In this document: piece after piece, positions 16,048 through 24,766 of the stretch
How positions within the stretch are numbered: the first letter of the stretch is position 1
How the letters are laid out: the number at the start of each line of letters is the position of its first letter
Assembly: GCA_020073305.1 (NCBI GenBank)
Contig: JAIQFK010000001.1
Span: 124,001 to 188,000, forward strand
Direction of reading: 5' to 3'
Length of the DNA stretch: 64,000 nt
From: Terriglobia bacterium
GTDB taxonomy: Bacteria > Acidobacteriota > Terriglobia > Bryobacterales > Bryobacteraceae
Made by a program: the position numbers and the translations under genes
The notes under the pieces: generated by a model
Database searches by the model: none
Told to the model about the DNA's origin: nothing
What the model saw: only the letters and a program-made list of their open reading frames with translations

Positions 16048-17496
16048 ATGGTGGACCGAACCAAGAACCCGCAACCAACGGCGCGGCCGAAGAGACAGGT
16101 GGCCGACCCGGCGGAGAACCTGACTGCGATTCTCTCGCAGAAGGTAGTGGGACAGCCTGCTGCTACGCACGTGATCGTCCCGTACATTCAGATGTTTCAA
16201 GCGGGTCTCGCTCCCGAAGGAAGGCCCGTGGGTGTGTTTCTTTTGTTGGGTCCGACCGGCACGGGGAAGACCAAGACCGTGGAAGCGCTCGCCGAAATCC
16301 TGCACGGCAGCGAGAAGAACGTTCTGAAGGTGGATTGCGGCGAGTTCCAGATGGAGCACGAGGTGGCCAAGCTGATCGGCGCGCCGCCGGGATATCTGGG
16401 GCACCGCGAAACCCAGCCCATGCTGACCCAGCAGAAGCTCAACGGCGTCACCAGCGACCGCTGCGGGCTGTCCCTGGTGTTGTTCGATGAAATCGAGAAG
16501 GCGGCTCCCTCGCTGACGCGCCTGCTGCTGGGCGTTTTGGATAAAGGCGTGTTGCGGCTGGGGGATAACTCAACCGTCAATTTCGAGAAGAGCCTGGTAT
16601 TCCTGACCAGCAATCTGGGCGCGCGCGAGATGATGAAGGAGATCAACCCGGACTTTGGCTTCGGAGCAGGCGCGGGCATGGAACGGGCCGACCTCACCAG
16701 CAAGTTGCAGAACATCGCGCTGGTCGCGGTACGGAAGAAGTTCTCCCCGGAGTTCGTCAACCGCATCGACTGCGTGATCACCTACCAGCCGCTGACGCCG
16801 GAATCCCTCTCGGCCATTCTGGATCACCAGATTTCAGATCTCCAGAACCATGTGAACACGCGCCTGGGACCGCGCTGCTTCACCATCGAAGTGCCGTTTG
16901 ACACGCGGCAATGGCTGCTGCGCAAAGGGACCAGCCCGGAGTACGGCGCGCGCGAGTTGAACCGCACCATCCACCGCAACCTCACGCAGCCGCTCGCCAC
17001 CATGGTGGCGACGGGGAACGTGGACCCGGGTTCCAGGGTTCGAGTCGAAGTAGCCGAGGACACAGAAGCGCTGGTGCTGCGGACCACCGGTCCGGATGAG
17101 GCGGAGATTCCGGCGCACCCCACCGTGCTGCTGGTGGACGACAATCGCGACTTGCTGCACTTCCTGGAGCGCCTGATGGCGGAAGCGGGATGGAAGCTGC
17201 TGACGGCGGAATCCGCGAGCGGCGCCCGGAAGCTGCTGAATTCCGAAAGACCCAACGCCGCGCTGCTGGATTACATGCTGCCCGACGGGAACGGCGTCGA
17301 GCTAGGCGTGCAATTGAGGCAAAATGCGCCGCGGATGCAAGTCATCGTCATGACCGGTTCCGTGCTGCCGGCGGAGGAAGAGGCGATTTGCGAAGAGCAC
17401 GATTTTCCGGTGCTGCGCAAGCCGTTCCTGGCTTCCGACGTCATGAACCAGATTCGCAGCCGCCTGACACCGGCGGCCGGCGCAGGCGCGCGGTAA
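16048..17496 (+). CDS. ClpB-D2-type AAA+ ATPase fused to a response-regulator receiver domain
   Basis: A 482-residue two-part protein. Residues about 20-340 form a single AAA+ module of the ClpA/ClpB second-ring type: Walker A GPTGTGKT (68-75), pore loop with GYLGH (115-119), Walker B VLFDE (144-148), arginine finger in FVNRID (239) and sensor-2 GARELNR (300-306), followed by the D2-small domain. Residues about 357-475 are a CheY-like receiver with acidic pair D364/D365, phospho-acceptor D408 (LLDYMLPDGNG), T436 and K458. The ClpB N-domain and first ATPase ring are missing, so this is not a truncated ClpB. Inference: a remodelling ATPase whose activity or partner choice is set by phosphorylation. 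No kinase is adjacent. Confidence 0.85.
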   Translation: MVDRTKNPQPTARPKRQVADPAENLTAILSQKVVGQPAATHVIVPYIQMFQAGLAPEGRPVGVFLLLGPTGTGKTKTVEALAEILHGSEKNVLKVDCGEFQMEHEVAKLIGAPPGYLGHRETQPMLTQQKLNGVTSDRCGLSLVLFDEIEKAAPSLTRLLLGVLDKGVLRLGDNSTVNFEKSLVFLTSNLGAREMMKEINPDFGFGAGAGMERADLTSKLQNIALVAVRKKFSPEFVNRIDCVITYQPLTPESLSAILDHQISDLQNHVNTRLGPRCFTIEVPFDTRQWLLRKGTSPEYGARELNRTIHRNLTQPLATMVATGNVDPGSRVRVEVAEDTEALVLRTTGPDEAEIPAHPTVLLVDDNRDLLHFLERLMAEAGWKLLTAESASGARKLLNSERPNAALLDYMLPDGNGVELGVQLRQNAPRMQVIVMTGSVLPAEEEAICEEHDFPVLRKPFLASDVMNQIRSRLTPAAGAGAR

Positions 17497-17499
17497 CCC

Positions 17500-18423
17500 T
17501 TAGCGTGAGCAGACGGCCAGAATGCAATAGCCGTCCGAGCTGACGATTTCCTCGAGGATTTTCAATCCCGCATGTTTGGCCAGAAGCCAGCGAAAAGCTT
17601 CGGGTGTGTACGTGTAACGGAAATTCAGAAACACGCGCTCGCCGCGGGGTAACGTCGGCTCGCCGGGCACCCCCAGCGTAAGGTCCCGATCCGCGCGGAA
17701 GAAGCGGGTGACCAGATGCAGTCCGTTATGCCGGTCGTCGCGTTTGTGCTCGAAGCGGAGCTCGCCGTCATCCTCCGCGACACCCACGGTGGCCAGCGGC
17801 GCCAGGGCGAAGCGGCGGGTGGCGGGATCTTCACCGCGCGCCAGCACGGCTTCGTGGAAAATCTCGCCATCGATGATCAGCCGGTCGCTGCTGTGCATGC
17901 ATTCCGCCAGGTGCCGCACCTGGTCGAGCGGGTCAAAACCGCCCAGGGTATTCCCGGCAACCAAGAAAGTTTTGGGAGACTCGGCCGCGTCGGAAGCGAG
18001 CACCAGATGCATGGGGCTCGAGATATCGGCTTTGATCCCCATGGTTTCGATCTCTGCGTCCTCGGCGGCGGAACAGGCCAGCTCGAGCAAGGTCTGGCTC
18101 GCGTCAACGGGAAAGTACTTTACGTTGCGGCCGGCGTGCTCCAGCGCCTTGATGAGCAGGCGGTCCTTGGCGCCATCGCCGGAGCCGAAACTGATCACCG
18201 AGACGGTCGAATCCGCGTTGGCGGCGAGATTCTGCGCGTGGTCGCTGACGTTTTCCCAGCACTGGCGGAAACAGCTGGCCGTGGAGTTTTGCGAAATATC
18301 CAGCCAGGCACGAACCGAGCGCGGGAACCAGTAGAAAAACTTCTCCGGTAAATCGCGCGCCTCAATCGATTCGGCGAACTCTTGCGCGATCTCCGCCTCC
18401 GTAAGGAAAACTTCGATATTCAT
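17500..18423 (-). CDS. EgtD-type SAM-dependent methyltransferase
   Basis: A 307-residue protein of the histidine-specific methyltransferase superfamily (Methyltransf_33/EgtD). The SAM-binding region is ISFGSGDGAKDRLLIKAL, with the DASQTLLELA acidic loop and LVAGNTLGGFDP motif after it. The C terminus carries the RFTYTPE-like segment RYTYTPEAFRWLL. EgtD makes hercynine from histidine in ergothioneine synthesis, but no egtB partner is present and histidine-site residues were not verified, so the substrate is open. A TAGTAT box on the minus strand (18433-18438) lies 9 nt upstream of ATG. It converges with the AAA+/receiver gene. Confidence 0.8.
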   Translation of the reverse strand: MNIEVFLTEAEIAQEFAESIEARDLPEKFFYWFPRSVRAWLDISQNSTASCFRQCWENVSDHAQNLAANADSTVSVISFGSGDGAKDRLLIKALEHAGRNVKYFPVDASQTLLELACSAAEDAEIETMGIKADISSPMHLVLASDAAESPKTFLVAGNTLGGFDPLDQVRHLAECMHSSDRLIIDGEIFHEAVLARGEDPATRRFALAPLATVGVAEDDGELRFEHKRDDRHNGLHLVTRFFRADRDLTLGVPGEPTLPRGERVFLNFRYTYTPEAFRWLLAKHAGLKILEEIVSSDGYCILAVCSR

Positions 18424-18432
18424 AACCGGGTG

Positions 18433-18499
18433 ATACTACCAGCTTGGACCGGATGGCACATCATGTGCAAGTTTCGTCGAGCGCCGCTTCCATTAGAAT
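18433..18499. promoter_or_regulatory. divergent -10 boxes between methyltransferase and receptor genes
   Basis: Minus strand TAGTAT (18433-18438) is 9 nt from the methyltransferase ATG; plus strand TAGAAT (18494-18499) is 9 nt from the receptor ATG. Both spacings suit leaderless or near-leaderless transcripts. Confidence 0.4.
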
Positions 18500-18508
18500 T
18501 GAATCAGG

Positions 18509-20974
18509 ATGCGCGCGATGGGGCTGATCTGCGGCTTGGTGGTGCTAGCTTGGCCCTTGCCTGCCAGCGCGCAAGTGTCCGTGGCAGGCCGCGTGGTGGA
18601 TGAAAACGCCGTCAGCGTGGCGGGAGCCCGCGTGGAGGTGTTTTCGGGCGACGTTCACGTGGCAGCCGTGTCCGATGGCACGGGGTTATTCAGTCTCGAA
18701 CTGCCGTCCGCCGGCGAATACCAGGCACGCGCGGAGCAGCCGGGCTTCTTCGTCTTTTCCGGGAAAACGATTTCTTTCCAAGAGGGCGCCAATCAGCTCA
18801 CCATCACGCTGAATCACCTGCGGGAGTTCGCCGAATCGATCGACGTGGCGTACTCGCCCCCCATCATCGATCCGCAGCAGCCGGACGAACAAAAGCAGCT
18901 CAATAACGTCGAGATTATGAAAGTGCCGTACCCCGCATCGCAAGATCTGCGCAGTGCATTGCCCATGATGCAGGGAGTGGTGCAAGATGCGGCCGGGAAT
19001 TTGCACTTCAATGGCGGCGCCACCGACCAGACCAACTACAGTCTTGATGGATTTCACATTTCCGATCCTTATACCGGTGCGCTCGAGGCGCGCATCAGCA
19101 TCGATTCGGTCCGGGCTCTCGATCTGGAAAACGCGCGTTACTCGGCTGAGAAGGGCAGGGGATCGGGTGGTTCGTTGGATATCAAGACGGCCATGGGTGA
19201 TGACCGCTGGCGATTCTCCGGCACGAACTTCATTCCTGGGATCACCAATCAAGGCGGCTTGATGATCGACAAATGGACGCCGCGGATTCAGGTTTCGGGG
19301 CCGCTGGTGAAGGGCCGGGCCTGGTTCAGCAACGCCTTCGACACGTTTTACGACGTGAATGTGATCAACGGCCTGCCGCAGCATGAGAACCAGAGTCGCA
19401 GCCTCACGGCGAGCGATCTGAGCCGTTTTCAAGTCAACGTCACGCCGGCCAATATCCTCACGGGCAGCTTCCTGTACAACTACAATGACGAGGACCAGCA
19501 CGGGCTCTCCTTTCTCAACCCGATCGAAACGACTCTCAACAATCGTGCGAATCTGTACGTTTCGACGCTCAAAGATCAACATTATTTTGGTGGTGATGCG
19601 CTGGTGGAGTTCGGGTTCGCGGACAGCCGGGGGCTGGTGCGCAGCAGTCCTCAGGGCAACCAAACGTTCCAGATCCTTCCGTCGGGTGATCGGGGCAATT
19701 ATTTCGAGGACGATAGCCGGCATTTCAACCGCCAGCAATGGCTCTCGAATGCGTTCCTGCCGCCGTTTCATTGGGTGGGAACGCATCAGCTCAAGGCGGG
19801 GGTGGACCTCCAGCGATCGTCGTTCGATCGATTCGTTAACCGTCACGCTTATGAGGTCCTGCGTAACGACTTCTCGGTAACGCGGCGCGTGACCTTCACG
19901 GGCAATCAATTTCAAGCGCGGGAGAACTTCGAAGTCGCCCAATACGTGCAAGACCGCTGGGCGCCCCGGGACGGCATCCTGATCGAGACCGGCTTGCGGG
20001 CGGAATGGGACGAGGTGGTGCGCGATGTGCTGTGGTCTCCCCGCTTTTCGATCGCGTATGCGCCCAAATGGATGGGTGAGACCAAACTGGCGGCGGGCTT
20101 CGGCGTGTTTCACGACGAACTGACTCTTTCCACGCTGACGCAGAACCAGGATCAGATCAGCCTCTCCACATTCTTTCTTCCCAATGGAGTGGTGCGCGGT
20201 CCGGTGGAGACGGCGTTCTTCATTGACGACCATAACCTGCGCGTGCCCCGCTACCGCACGGCGAGTTTCGCCGTGGAGCGCAAACTGCCGCTAGGGCTGT
20301 ACGGGAAGGCGTCATACGTTCACAAAGTCGGGAGCGGCGGATTCACGTTCGTTAATGAACTGGCGGCTTTCGGCGGCGTGCCGGCCGGAGGGCTCTACCA
20401 GCTCCGCAACTGGCGGCACGACCGTTATGATGCGGCCGAGTTCACCGTGCGCCGCACGTTCGGCCGGTTCGAGTGGGTGGCTGGCTACACCAGGTCCAGC
20501 GCGCGATCGGATGCGGTGGTGGATTACAGCCTGGAAAACCCGATCTTCGCGCCCCAAGGGCCCGGCCGGTTTGCGTGGGACACGCCGAACCGCTTCATGA
20601 CGTGGGGCTGGGCTCCGGTCCCCAAAGGCGGCGCGCCCCGGATCCTGCAACGCCTGATTGGAGAGATGGATGTAGTCTACCTGGCCGAATTCAGAACCGG
20701 GTTTCCCTTCAGCGTGGTCAACGAAGATGGCTTTCTCGTGGGTTCTCCCAACGAGCGCCGCTTTCCCGATTACTTCAATATCAACTTAGCGCTCGAGCGG
20801 AAATTCCGGTTTCTGCACGATCTCTGGGCGTGGCGGTTCGGATTCAATAATCTGACAAACAACGGCAATCCGAACGTGGTGAACAACAACATCGATTCCC
20901 CCGCGTATCTGACCTACGGGCGAGGACAGGTGCGCGCTTTCGCCGTGAGGCTGCGCTTTCTTGGGAAGAAGTAG
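18509..20974 (+). CDS. TonB-dependent receptor-like outer-membrane protein with CarboxypepD_reg domain
   Basis: An 821-residue exported protein. A Sec signal peptide ends near residue 21 (PLPASAQ). Residues 23-105 form a carboxypeptidase-regulatory-like beta-sandwich (VAGRVVDENAVSVAGARVEVF), then a plug-like region with FNGGATDQTNYSLDGFHISDP, and a long beta-barrel with aromatic strand ends. It is shorter than the two receptors at 38.7-46.6 kb and not closely related to them. Such proteins import oligosaccharides or other large ligands across the outer membrane, or act as Oar-like surface proteins. No TonB box was identified. The protein ends in a basic RLRFLGKK rather than the usual C-terminal Phe, a small oddity. 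Confidence 0.8.
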   Translation: MRAMGLICGLVVLAWPLPASAQVSVAGRVVDENAVSVAGARVEVFSGDVHVAAVSDGTGLFSLELPSAGEYQARAEQPGFFVFSGKTISFQEGANQLTITLNHLREFAESIDVAYSPPIIDPQQPDEQKQLNNVEIMKVPYPASQDLRSALPMMQGVVQDAAGNLHFNGGATDQTNYSLDGFHISDPYTGALEARISIDSVRALDLENARYSAEKGRGSGGSLDIKTAMGDDRWRFSGTNFIPGITNQGGLMIDKWTPRIQVSGPLVKGRAWFSNAFDTFYDVNVINGLPQHENQSRSLTASDLSRFQVNVTPANILTGSFLYNYNDEDQHGLSFLNPIETTLNNRANLYVSTLKDQHYFGGDALVEFGFADSRGLVRSSPQGNQTFQILPSGDRGNYFEDDSRHFNRQQWLSNAFLPPFHWVGTHQLKAGVDLQRSSFDRFVNRHAYEVLRNDFSVTRRVTFTGNQFQARENFEVAQYVQDRWAPRDGILIETGLRAEWDEVVRDVLWSPRFSIAYAPKWMGETKLAAGFGVFHDELTLSTLTQNQDQISLSTFFLPNGVVRGPVETAFFIDDHNLRVPRYRTASFAVERKLPLGLYGKASYVHKVGSGGFTFVNELAAFGGVPAGGLYQLRNWRHDRYDAAEFTVRRTFGRFEWVAGYTRSSARSDAVVDYSLENPIFAPQGPGRFAWDTPNRFMTWGWAPVPKGGAPRILQRLIGEMDVVYLAEFRTGFPFSVVNEDGFLVGSPNERRFPDYFNINLALERKFRFLHDLWAWRFGFNNLTNNGNPNVVNNNIDSPAYLTYGRGQVRAFAVRLRFLGKK

Positions 20975-21024
20975 GTTCCAAAGTCTGGTTCTGAATCGCT
21001 ACACTATGCAGGAGGAGTGAACAG

Positions 21025-21711
21025 ATGCGAATACAAATTGCCGTCCTGATGACATTAGTTGCCGGCTCCAGCGCCTTCGCGAAGGAGAAAGACAAGACCT
21101 CGGAGCGGCTGAATGACGCCGTGACCGTCATTTCCGAAATCATGGATACACCCGACAAGGGCATTCCGCAGGATCTGCTGGATAAATCAGAGTGCATTGT
21201 TATCGTGCCTGGGCTCAAAAAGGGCGCTTTCATTCTGGGCGGGAAGTACGGCAAGGGCTTTGTCAGTTGCCGGAAACAGGGCGGACAGGGATGGAGCGCG
21301 CCGGCGGCCATCCGCGTGGAGGGCGGCAGCGTGGGCTTTCAGATTGGCGGCTCGGAGAGCGACGTGGTCATGTTGATCATGAATGAACGCGGCATGCAGA
21401 AGTTAATGTCCAGCAAGTTCACGCTAGGCGGCGAGGGCGAAGTGGCGGCGGGTCCGGTGGGCCGCGACGCCACGGCGCAAACCGACGCGTCCATGCGCGC
21501 TGAGATTCTCTCCTGGTCGCGCTCTCGCGGTGTTTTTGCGGGCATTTCGCTGCAAGGCGCCACGTTGCGGGAAGACCTGGACGACAATAACGACCTTTAC
21601 GGCAAGGCCTACGAAAACAAAGAGATTCTGGAAGGTAAAGTGGGAGTGCCGGCGAAGGCATCCAAGCTGATCTCGCTGCTGGATAAATATTCAGCCCGCA
21701 GGACGGCGTAG
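21025..21711 (+). CDS. secreted SYLF-domain (YSC84-like) protein
   Basis: A 228-residue protein with a signal peptide (residues 1-19) and the SYLF/DUF500 lipid-binding domain: CIVIVPGLKKGAFILGGKYGKG, GGSVGFQIGGSESDVVML, and a C-terminal RGVFAGISLQGATLREDLDDN. Eukaryotic relatives bind phosphoinositides; bacterial members are periplasmic or membrane-associated with no fixed role. AGGAGGAG about 8 nt upstream of ATG gives a strong ribosome site. It follows the receptor gene by 50 nt on the same strand. Confidence 0.88.
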   Translation: MRIQIAVLMTLVAGSSAFAKEKDKTSERLNDAVTVISEIMDTPDKGIPQDLLDKSECIVIVPGLKKGAFILGGKYGKGFVSCRKQGGQGWSAPAAIRVEGGSVGFQIGGSESDVVMLIMNERGMQKLMSSKFTLGGEGEVAAGPVGRDATAQTDASMRAEILSWSRSRGVFAGISLQGATLREDLDDNNDLYGKAYENKEILEGKVGVPAKASKLISLLDKYSARRTA

Positions 21712-21733
21712 AGGCGCCGCCGGGAGTGCCCGG

Positions 21734-22066
21734 CTAATTTGAACCGATCAGCTCTTCCCAACCCAGGGCGTAGCCGATAGCACGTTTCAGTTCTGACTGG
21801 CGGTTGGGGCTCAAGCGGCCCAGCTTTTTCACGAGCGCAGATTTCGCGATCGTTCTAAGATTGTCACAGTTCACGACGCTGTGCTTAACCAGGCCTTCCC
21901 GGCTGCCAACCGCGACCTCGATGGGAATGCCCCTTATCGTCGTAGTGATCTCGGCGACGATGAACTTGTGCAGGTAAGAATACGCGCTCGGGCGACTCAG
22001 CAGCAGCACCGGGCGCCGACCGGCGGGCTTCGGCAGATCTGCCCACCAGATCTCAAATTGATTCAG
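21734..22066 (-). CDS. MazF/PemK-family mRNA interferase toxin
   Basis: About 110 residues of the MazF/PemK fold. The essential first strand, EIWWADLPKPAGRRPVLLL, lies upstream of the only ATG/GTG/TTG in frame (GTG at 22007-22009), so that start would delete part of the domain. The frame is open back to 22093 with CTG the only start-like codon; CTG at 22064-22066 overlaps the antitoxin stop as CTGA and is preceded by GGAGGAG at a good distance. I therefore call a CTG start with translational coupling. The rest (FIVAEITTTIRGIPIEVAVG, VVNCDNLRTIAKSALV) is a normal MazF core, including the usual cis-acting Thr/Arg region. It cuts RNA when the antitoxin is lost. Confidence 0.78.
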   Translation of the reverse strand: MNQFEIWWADLPKPAGRRPVLLLSRPSAYSYLHKFIVAEITTTIRGIPIEVAVGSREGLVKHSVVNCDNLRTIAKSALVKKLGRLSPNRQSELKRAIGYALGWEELIGSN

Positions 22067-22281
22067 GGCTTGTACTCCTCCGCCGTTGACCAGTCATCGG
22101 CCTCGGCTTCCGAGTCCGGCTGGGCAAGATATGCTTGCCGGATTTGTTCGTACTCGGCTTCCCGGATCGCCTTGCGGATGGCTTCGCGGATGAACTGCGC
22201 ACGGAGGCGCTTGGCCGCCGGCGCGATGTGGTTCAGGGCCGCATGGGTAGGTTCATCCAGTTCAACCAGGATCGACTTCAT
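22063..22281 (-). CDS. CopG/ribbon-helix-helix-like antitoxin
   Basis: A 72-residue protein beginning MKSILVELDEPTHAAL, with a short beta-strand, two helices (LRAQFIREAIRKAIREAEYEQI) and an acidic C terminus (DSEAEADDWSTAEEY). This is the layout of ribbon-helix-helix antitoxins: an N-terminal DNA-binding dimer and an acidic tail that blocks the toxin. It is the first gene of the pair, as usual, and its stop overlaps the proposed toxin start. Three ATATAGA repeats with a promoter directly upstream (22280-22318) fit autoregulation. Confidence 0.8.
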   Translation of the reverse strand: MKSILVELDEPTHAALNHIAPAAKRLRAQFIREAIRKAIREAEYEQIRQAYLAQPDSEAEADDWSTAEEYKP

Positions 22282-22318
22282 ATAGAATGATTATATAGAG
22301 ATTCCATATAGATTGCAA
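22280..22318 (-). promoter_or_regulatory. toxin-antitoxin promoter with three direct-repeat operators
   Basis: ATATAGA occurs at 22280-22286, 22293-22299 and 22306-22312 on the plus strand, each exactly 13 nt apart. On the minus strand TTGCAA (22313-22318) and TATAAT (22290-22295) are 17 nt apart and read into the antitoxin, whose ATG lies 8 nt beyond the -10. Repeats two and three overlap the promoter core. Confidence 0.65.
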
Positions 22319-22375
22319 TGAAGGATAGAAAGGGACCTCTGGCTCCGGGAGGGAAGCCTGGCCCCGCCCCTTACA

Positions 22376-23743
22376 ATGGAAAGTGTGACTGCGCTGTCCA
22401 TCGACGAACAACTCACTTACCTCAAGAAAGGCCTGGCCGAACTGATCCGCGAGGAGGACCTGCGCGAGCGGCTTGTCCAGGCCAAGAAGGAAGGCCGGCC
22501 GTTGCGCGTGAAGGCGGGATTCGACCCCACGGCGCCCGATCTGCATCTGGGCCACACCGTCCTGCTGCGCAAGATGAAGCACTTTCAGGACCTGGGGCAC
22601 ACGGCGATCTTTCTCATCGGCGAGACCACGGCGATTATCGGTGACCCCTCGGGGCGCAATGTGACGCGGCCGCCGATGACGCGCGAGCAGATTCTGGCCA
22701 ACGCGGAAACGTACAAGGCGCAAGTTTTCAAGATTCTTGACCGCGAGAAAACCGAGGTGCGGTTCAACAGCGAGTGGCTCGAGCCGCTGGGCTTTTACGA
22801 TGTAATCCGGCTGACCTCGCATTACACGGTGGCGCGCATTCTGGAGCGCGATGACTTCGCTAAGCGCTACAAGGAGGGTACGCCCATTGCGGTTCATGAG
22901 TTGTTGTATCCGCTGGCGCAGGCTTATGACTCGGTGATGCTCAAGTGCGACGTCGAGCTGGGAGGTACCGACCAGAAATTCAATCTACTGGTAGGGCGTG
23001 AGATCCAGAAGGACTTCGGGCAGCCGCCGCAGATCGTGGCGACGGTGCCGATCCTCGAAGGCATCAACGGCGTGGAGAAGATGTCGAAGTCGCTAGGGAA
23101 TTACATCGGGATCACGGAGCCGCCGGAGGTGATGTTTCGCAAGGTGATGCAGATTTCGGATGAGCTGATGTACAGCTATTACGAACTGCTGACGGACCGT
23201 AGCCTGGGTGAAATCGGGGCGATGAAGCGGCGGATCGCCGCGGGCGAGTTACATCCCATGCAGGCCAAGATGGAGCTGGGCCGGATCATCGTGACTGATT
23301 TCCACTCAGCGGCGGAGGCGGTGCAGGCGGAGGAAGAATTTACGAGGGTAGTGCGGCAGGGGGAGAAACCAGCGGAAATTACGGAGGTACGCATTGATGG
23401 CCCAGAGCTGAGGGGACTTACGGCAGAGATCCGACCCAGTCCGGAAGACGCGCATCCGATCGAGCAGCTTCCTGGGAGCCCGACGGGCTCCAATCAGGAC
23501 GAAATTCGTGCCGCCGCTGGTCTCAAGCAAATCCCCATCCATACCGACAAACTGATCGCACGAGCCGGTCTTGCCCCATCCGTCAGTGAAGCGGCCAGAA
23601 AGCGGAAAGCCGGGGCGGTGCTGTGTGATGACAAGAAGCAGATGGATCCGGTTTTATGGGTCGATCCCGGGCAGAGCATCTTGATCAAAGTGGGTAAGAA
23701 CTGGCGCCGCGTTATCTTAGGCGATGCTCACGGCCCGCAATGA
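22376..23743 (+). CDS. tyrS: tyrosyl-tRNA synthetase
   Basis: A class I aminoacyl-tRNA synthetase of about 455 residues. The HIGH-type motif is [10 protein letters not shown] and the KMSKS motif is intact ([14 protein letters not shown]). A C-terminal S4-like RNA-binding region begins after about residue 360 ([26 protein letters not shown]). The LGHT form places it with the TyrZ-like branch. ATG 22376 gives [13 protein letters not shown]; a TACAAT box overlaps this ATG, so GTG 22385 may be the true start of a leaderless message. No T-box leader was seen. Confidence 0.95.
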   Translation: MESVTALSIDEQLTYLKKGLAELIREEDLRERLVQAKKEGRPLRVKAGFDPTAPDLHLGHTVLLRKMKHFQDLGHTAIFLIGETTAIIGDPSGRNVTRPPMTREQILANAETYKAQVFKILDREKTEVRFNSEWLEPLGFYDVIRLTSHYTVARILERDDFAKRYKEGTPIAVHELLYPLAQAYDSVMLKCDVELGGTDQKFNLLVGREIQKDFGQPPQIVATVPILEGINGVEKMSKSLGNYIGITEPPEVMFRKVMQISDELMYSYYELLTDRSLGEIGAMKRRIAAGELHPMQAKMELGRIIVTDFHSAAEAVQAEEEFTRVVRQGEKPAEITEVRIDGPELRGLTAEIRPSPEDAHPIEQLPGSPTGSNQDEIRAAAGLKQIPIHTDKLIARAGLAPSVSEAARKRKAGAVLCDDKKQMDPVLWVDPGQSILIKVGKNWRRVILGDAHGPQ

Positions 23744-23753
23744 CCTGCTCCCC

Positions 23754-23912
23754 ATGACGGAAGTTCGAATCCTCACCGAAGTAAATAACCGCTCCCTCTG
23801 GTCGCGGCTCAGAAACGCAACCACGTGTTTGCAGGCGTTTACCGAGCCGCGACCGAAGGGAGCGGAAGCGCCCAGGCCTAGATCGTGACGCAGGTTCGTC
23901 TCCTCACCGAAG
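23754..23912 (+). repeat. inverted-repeat element with an echo of the downstream gene start
   Basis: CCGCTCCCTCTGGTCGCGG at 23789 begins a 22-nt arm (23789-23810) that pairs with 23844-23865 at 20 of 22 positions across a 33-nt spacer. Immediately left of the element, 23754-23781 resembles the start of the GNAT gene at 23885-23912 (23 of 28 bases; peptides MTEVRILTE and MTQVRLLTE). The left copy runs on for 44 codons through the element and stops, so it is not a gene. It looks like a mobile REP/MITE-type palindrome beside a duplicated gene start. Confidence 0.6.
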
Positions 23913-24709
23913 CCGACATCCCGGCGTGCGTGCGGCTGAAAGACGCCGCGGGCTGGAACCAGACGGCGACGGATTGGCGCAACGTGATGGCTCTCGCTCC
24001 GGACGGTTGCTTTGGCATGGACTGCGACGGGGAGCTTCGGGCGACCACCACGGCGGTTTGTTTCGGGCAGGAACTGGCGTGGGTAGGAATGGTGCTAACC
24101 GATTCCGCATACCGGCGCCGCGGCTTTGCACGACGGTTAATGGAGCACGCGCTCGAATACCTGCGGAGGCGGTCAGTGGGCTGGATCAAGCTGGACGCAA
24201 CCGAAATGGGCGCTCCGTTGTACGAGCGGCTGGGGTTTCGAGAGGAAGGCGGCATCGAGCGCTGGATCCGGCCGCGCGGCGTTGTACCGGACGGACCTTC
24301 TTCTGCGGGCCTGTTTGCGCTGGATGCGGCACTCGATCGTGAGGCATTCGGCGCGGATCGTTCTCCGCTATTGCATATGCTGGCCGGAATCGAATCGGCG
24401 TCGGTGGCCGGCGCAGGTTTCGCGATGGGCCGTCCGGGGGCCCAGGCGGCATACTTTGGACCGTGCGTGGCGCGCTCGGCCGATGTGGCGCGAGATTTCG
24501 TGACGTGGTTTCTCCGCCGTCACCCGGACGAGGACGTCTGCTGGGATATCCTCACCGCCAATGCCGCTGCCGTCAGGATGGCCCGCGAGCTCGGGTTTGA
24601 GCGGCGGCGCGAACTGGTCCGTATGGCTCTTTCGGGTGTGAATCATGTCCCCGCTCTCAAGAAAAGCGATCACCTGGTGTTCGCACCCGCCGGCTTTGAA
24701 TTCGGATGA
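23885..24709 (+). CDS. GNAT N-acetyltransferase with C-terminal acetyltransferase-like domain
   Basis: A 274-residue protein. The N-terminal half is a GNAT domain with acetyl-CoA-binding segment YRRRGFARRLMEHALEYLRR and the YERLGFREEG motif. The C-terminal half (from about residue 150) resembles the Acetyltransf_18 domain that accompanies YitH-like GNATs, ending in MARELGFERRRELVRM. Substrate unknown. The start is GTG; it is the codon aligned with the ATG of the echo copy upstream. No ribosome site is evident. The element in front may supply or alter its promoter. Confidence 0.8.
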   Translation: MTQVRLLTEADIPACVRLKDAAGWNQTATDWRNVMALAPDGCFGMDCDGELRATTTAVCFGQELAWVGMVLTDSAYRRRGFARRLMEHALEYLRRRSVGWIKLDATEMGAPLYERLGFREEGGIERWIRPRGVVPDGPSSAGLFALDAALDREAFGADRSPLLHMLAGIESASVAGAGFAMGRPGAQAAYFGPCVARSADVARDFVTWFLRRHPDEDVCWDILTANAAAVRMARELGFERRRELVRMALSGVNHVPALKKSDHLVFAPAGFEFG

Positions 24710-24745
24710 AGCACGACGGTGGGAATTCCGAATCCGCGTCTTTGG

Positions 24746-24751
24746 TAAAAT
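24746..24751 (+). promoter_or_regulatory. -10 box of the three-Rid gene
   Basis: TAAAAT ends 15 nt before ATG 24767, with no ribosome site between. It fits a leaderless or short-leader transcript. Confidence 0.4.
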
Positions 24752-24766
24752 CTGATACTTACACTC

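Noticed and set aside
17037-17052. tRNA T-loop-like GGTTCGAGTC
   Set aside because: It lies inside the AAA+/receiver coding sequence with no tRNA stems around it.
23754-23888. 44-codon reading frame starting MTEVRILTE, and a T-loop-like GTTCGAATCC inside it
   Set aside because: The frame runs through the inverted-repeat arms and ends at once, so it is debris of a gene start. The T-loop-like bases have no pairing stem and no tRNA body around them.
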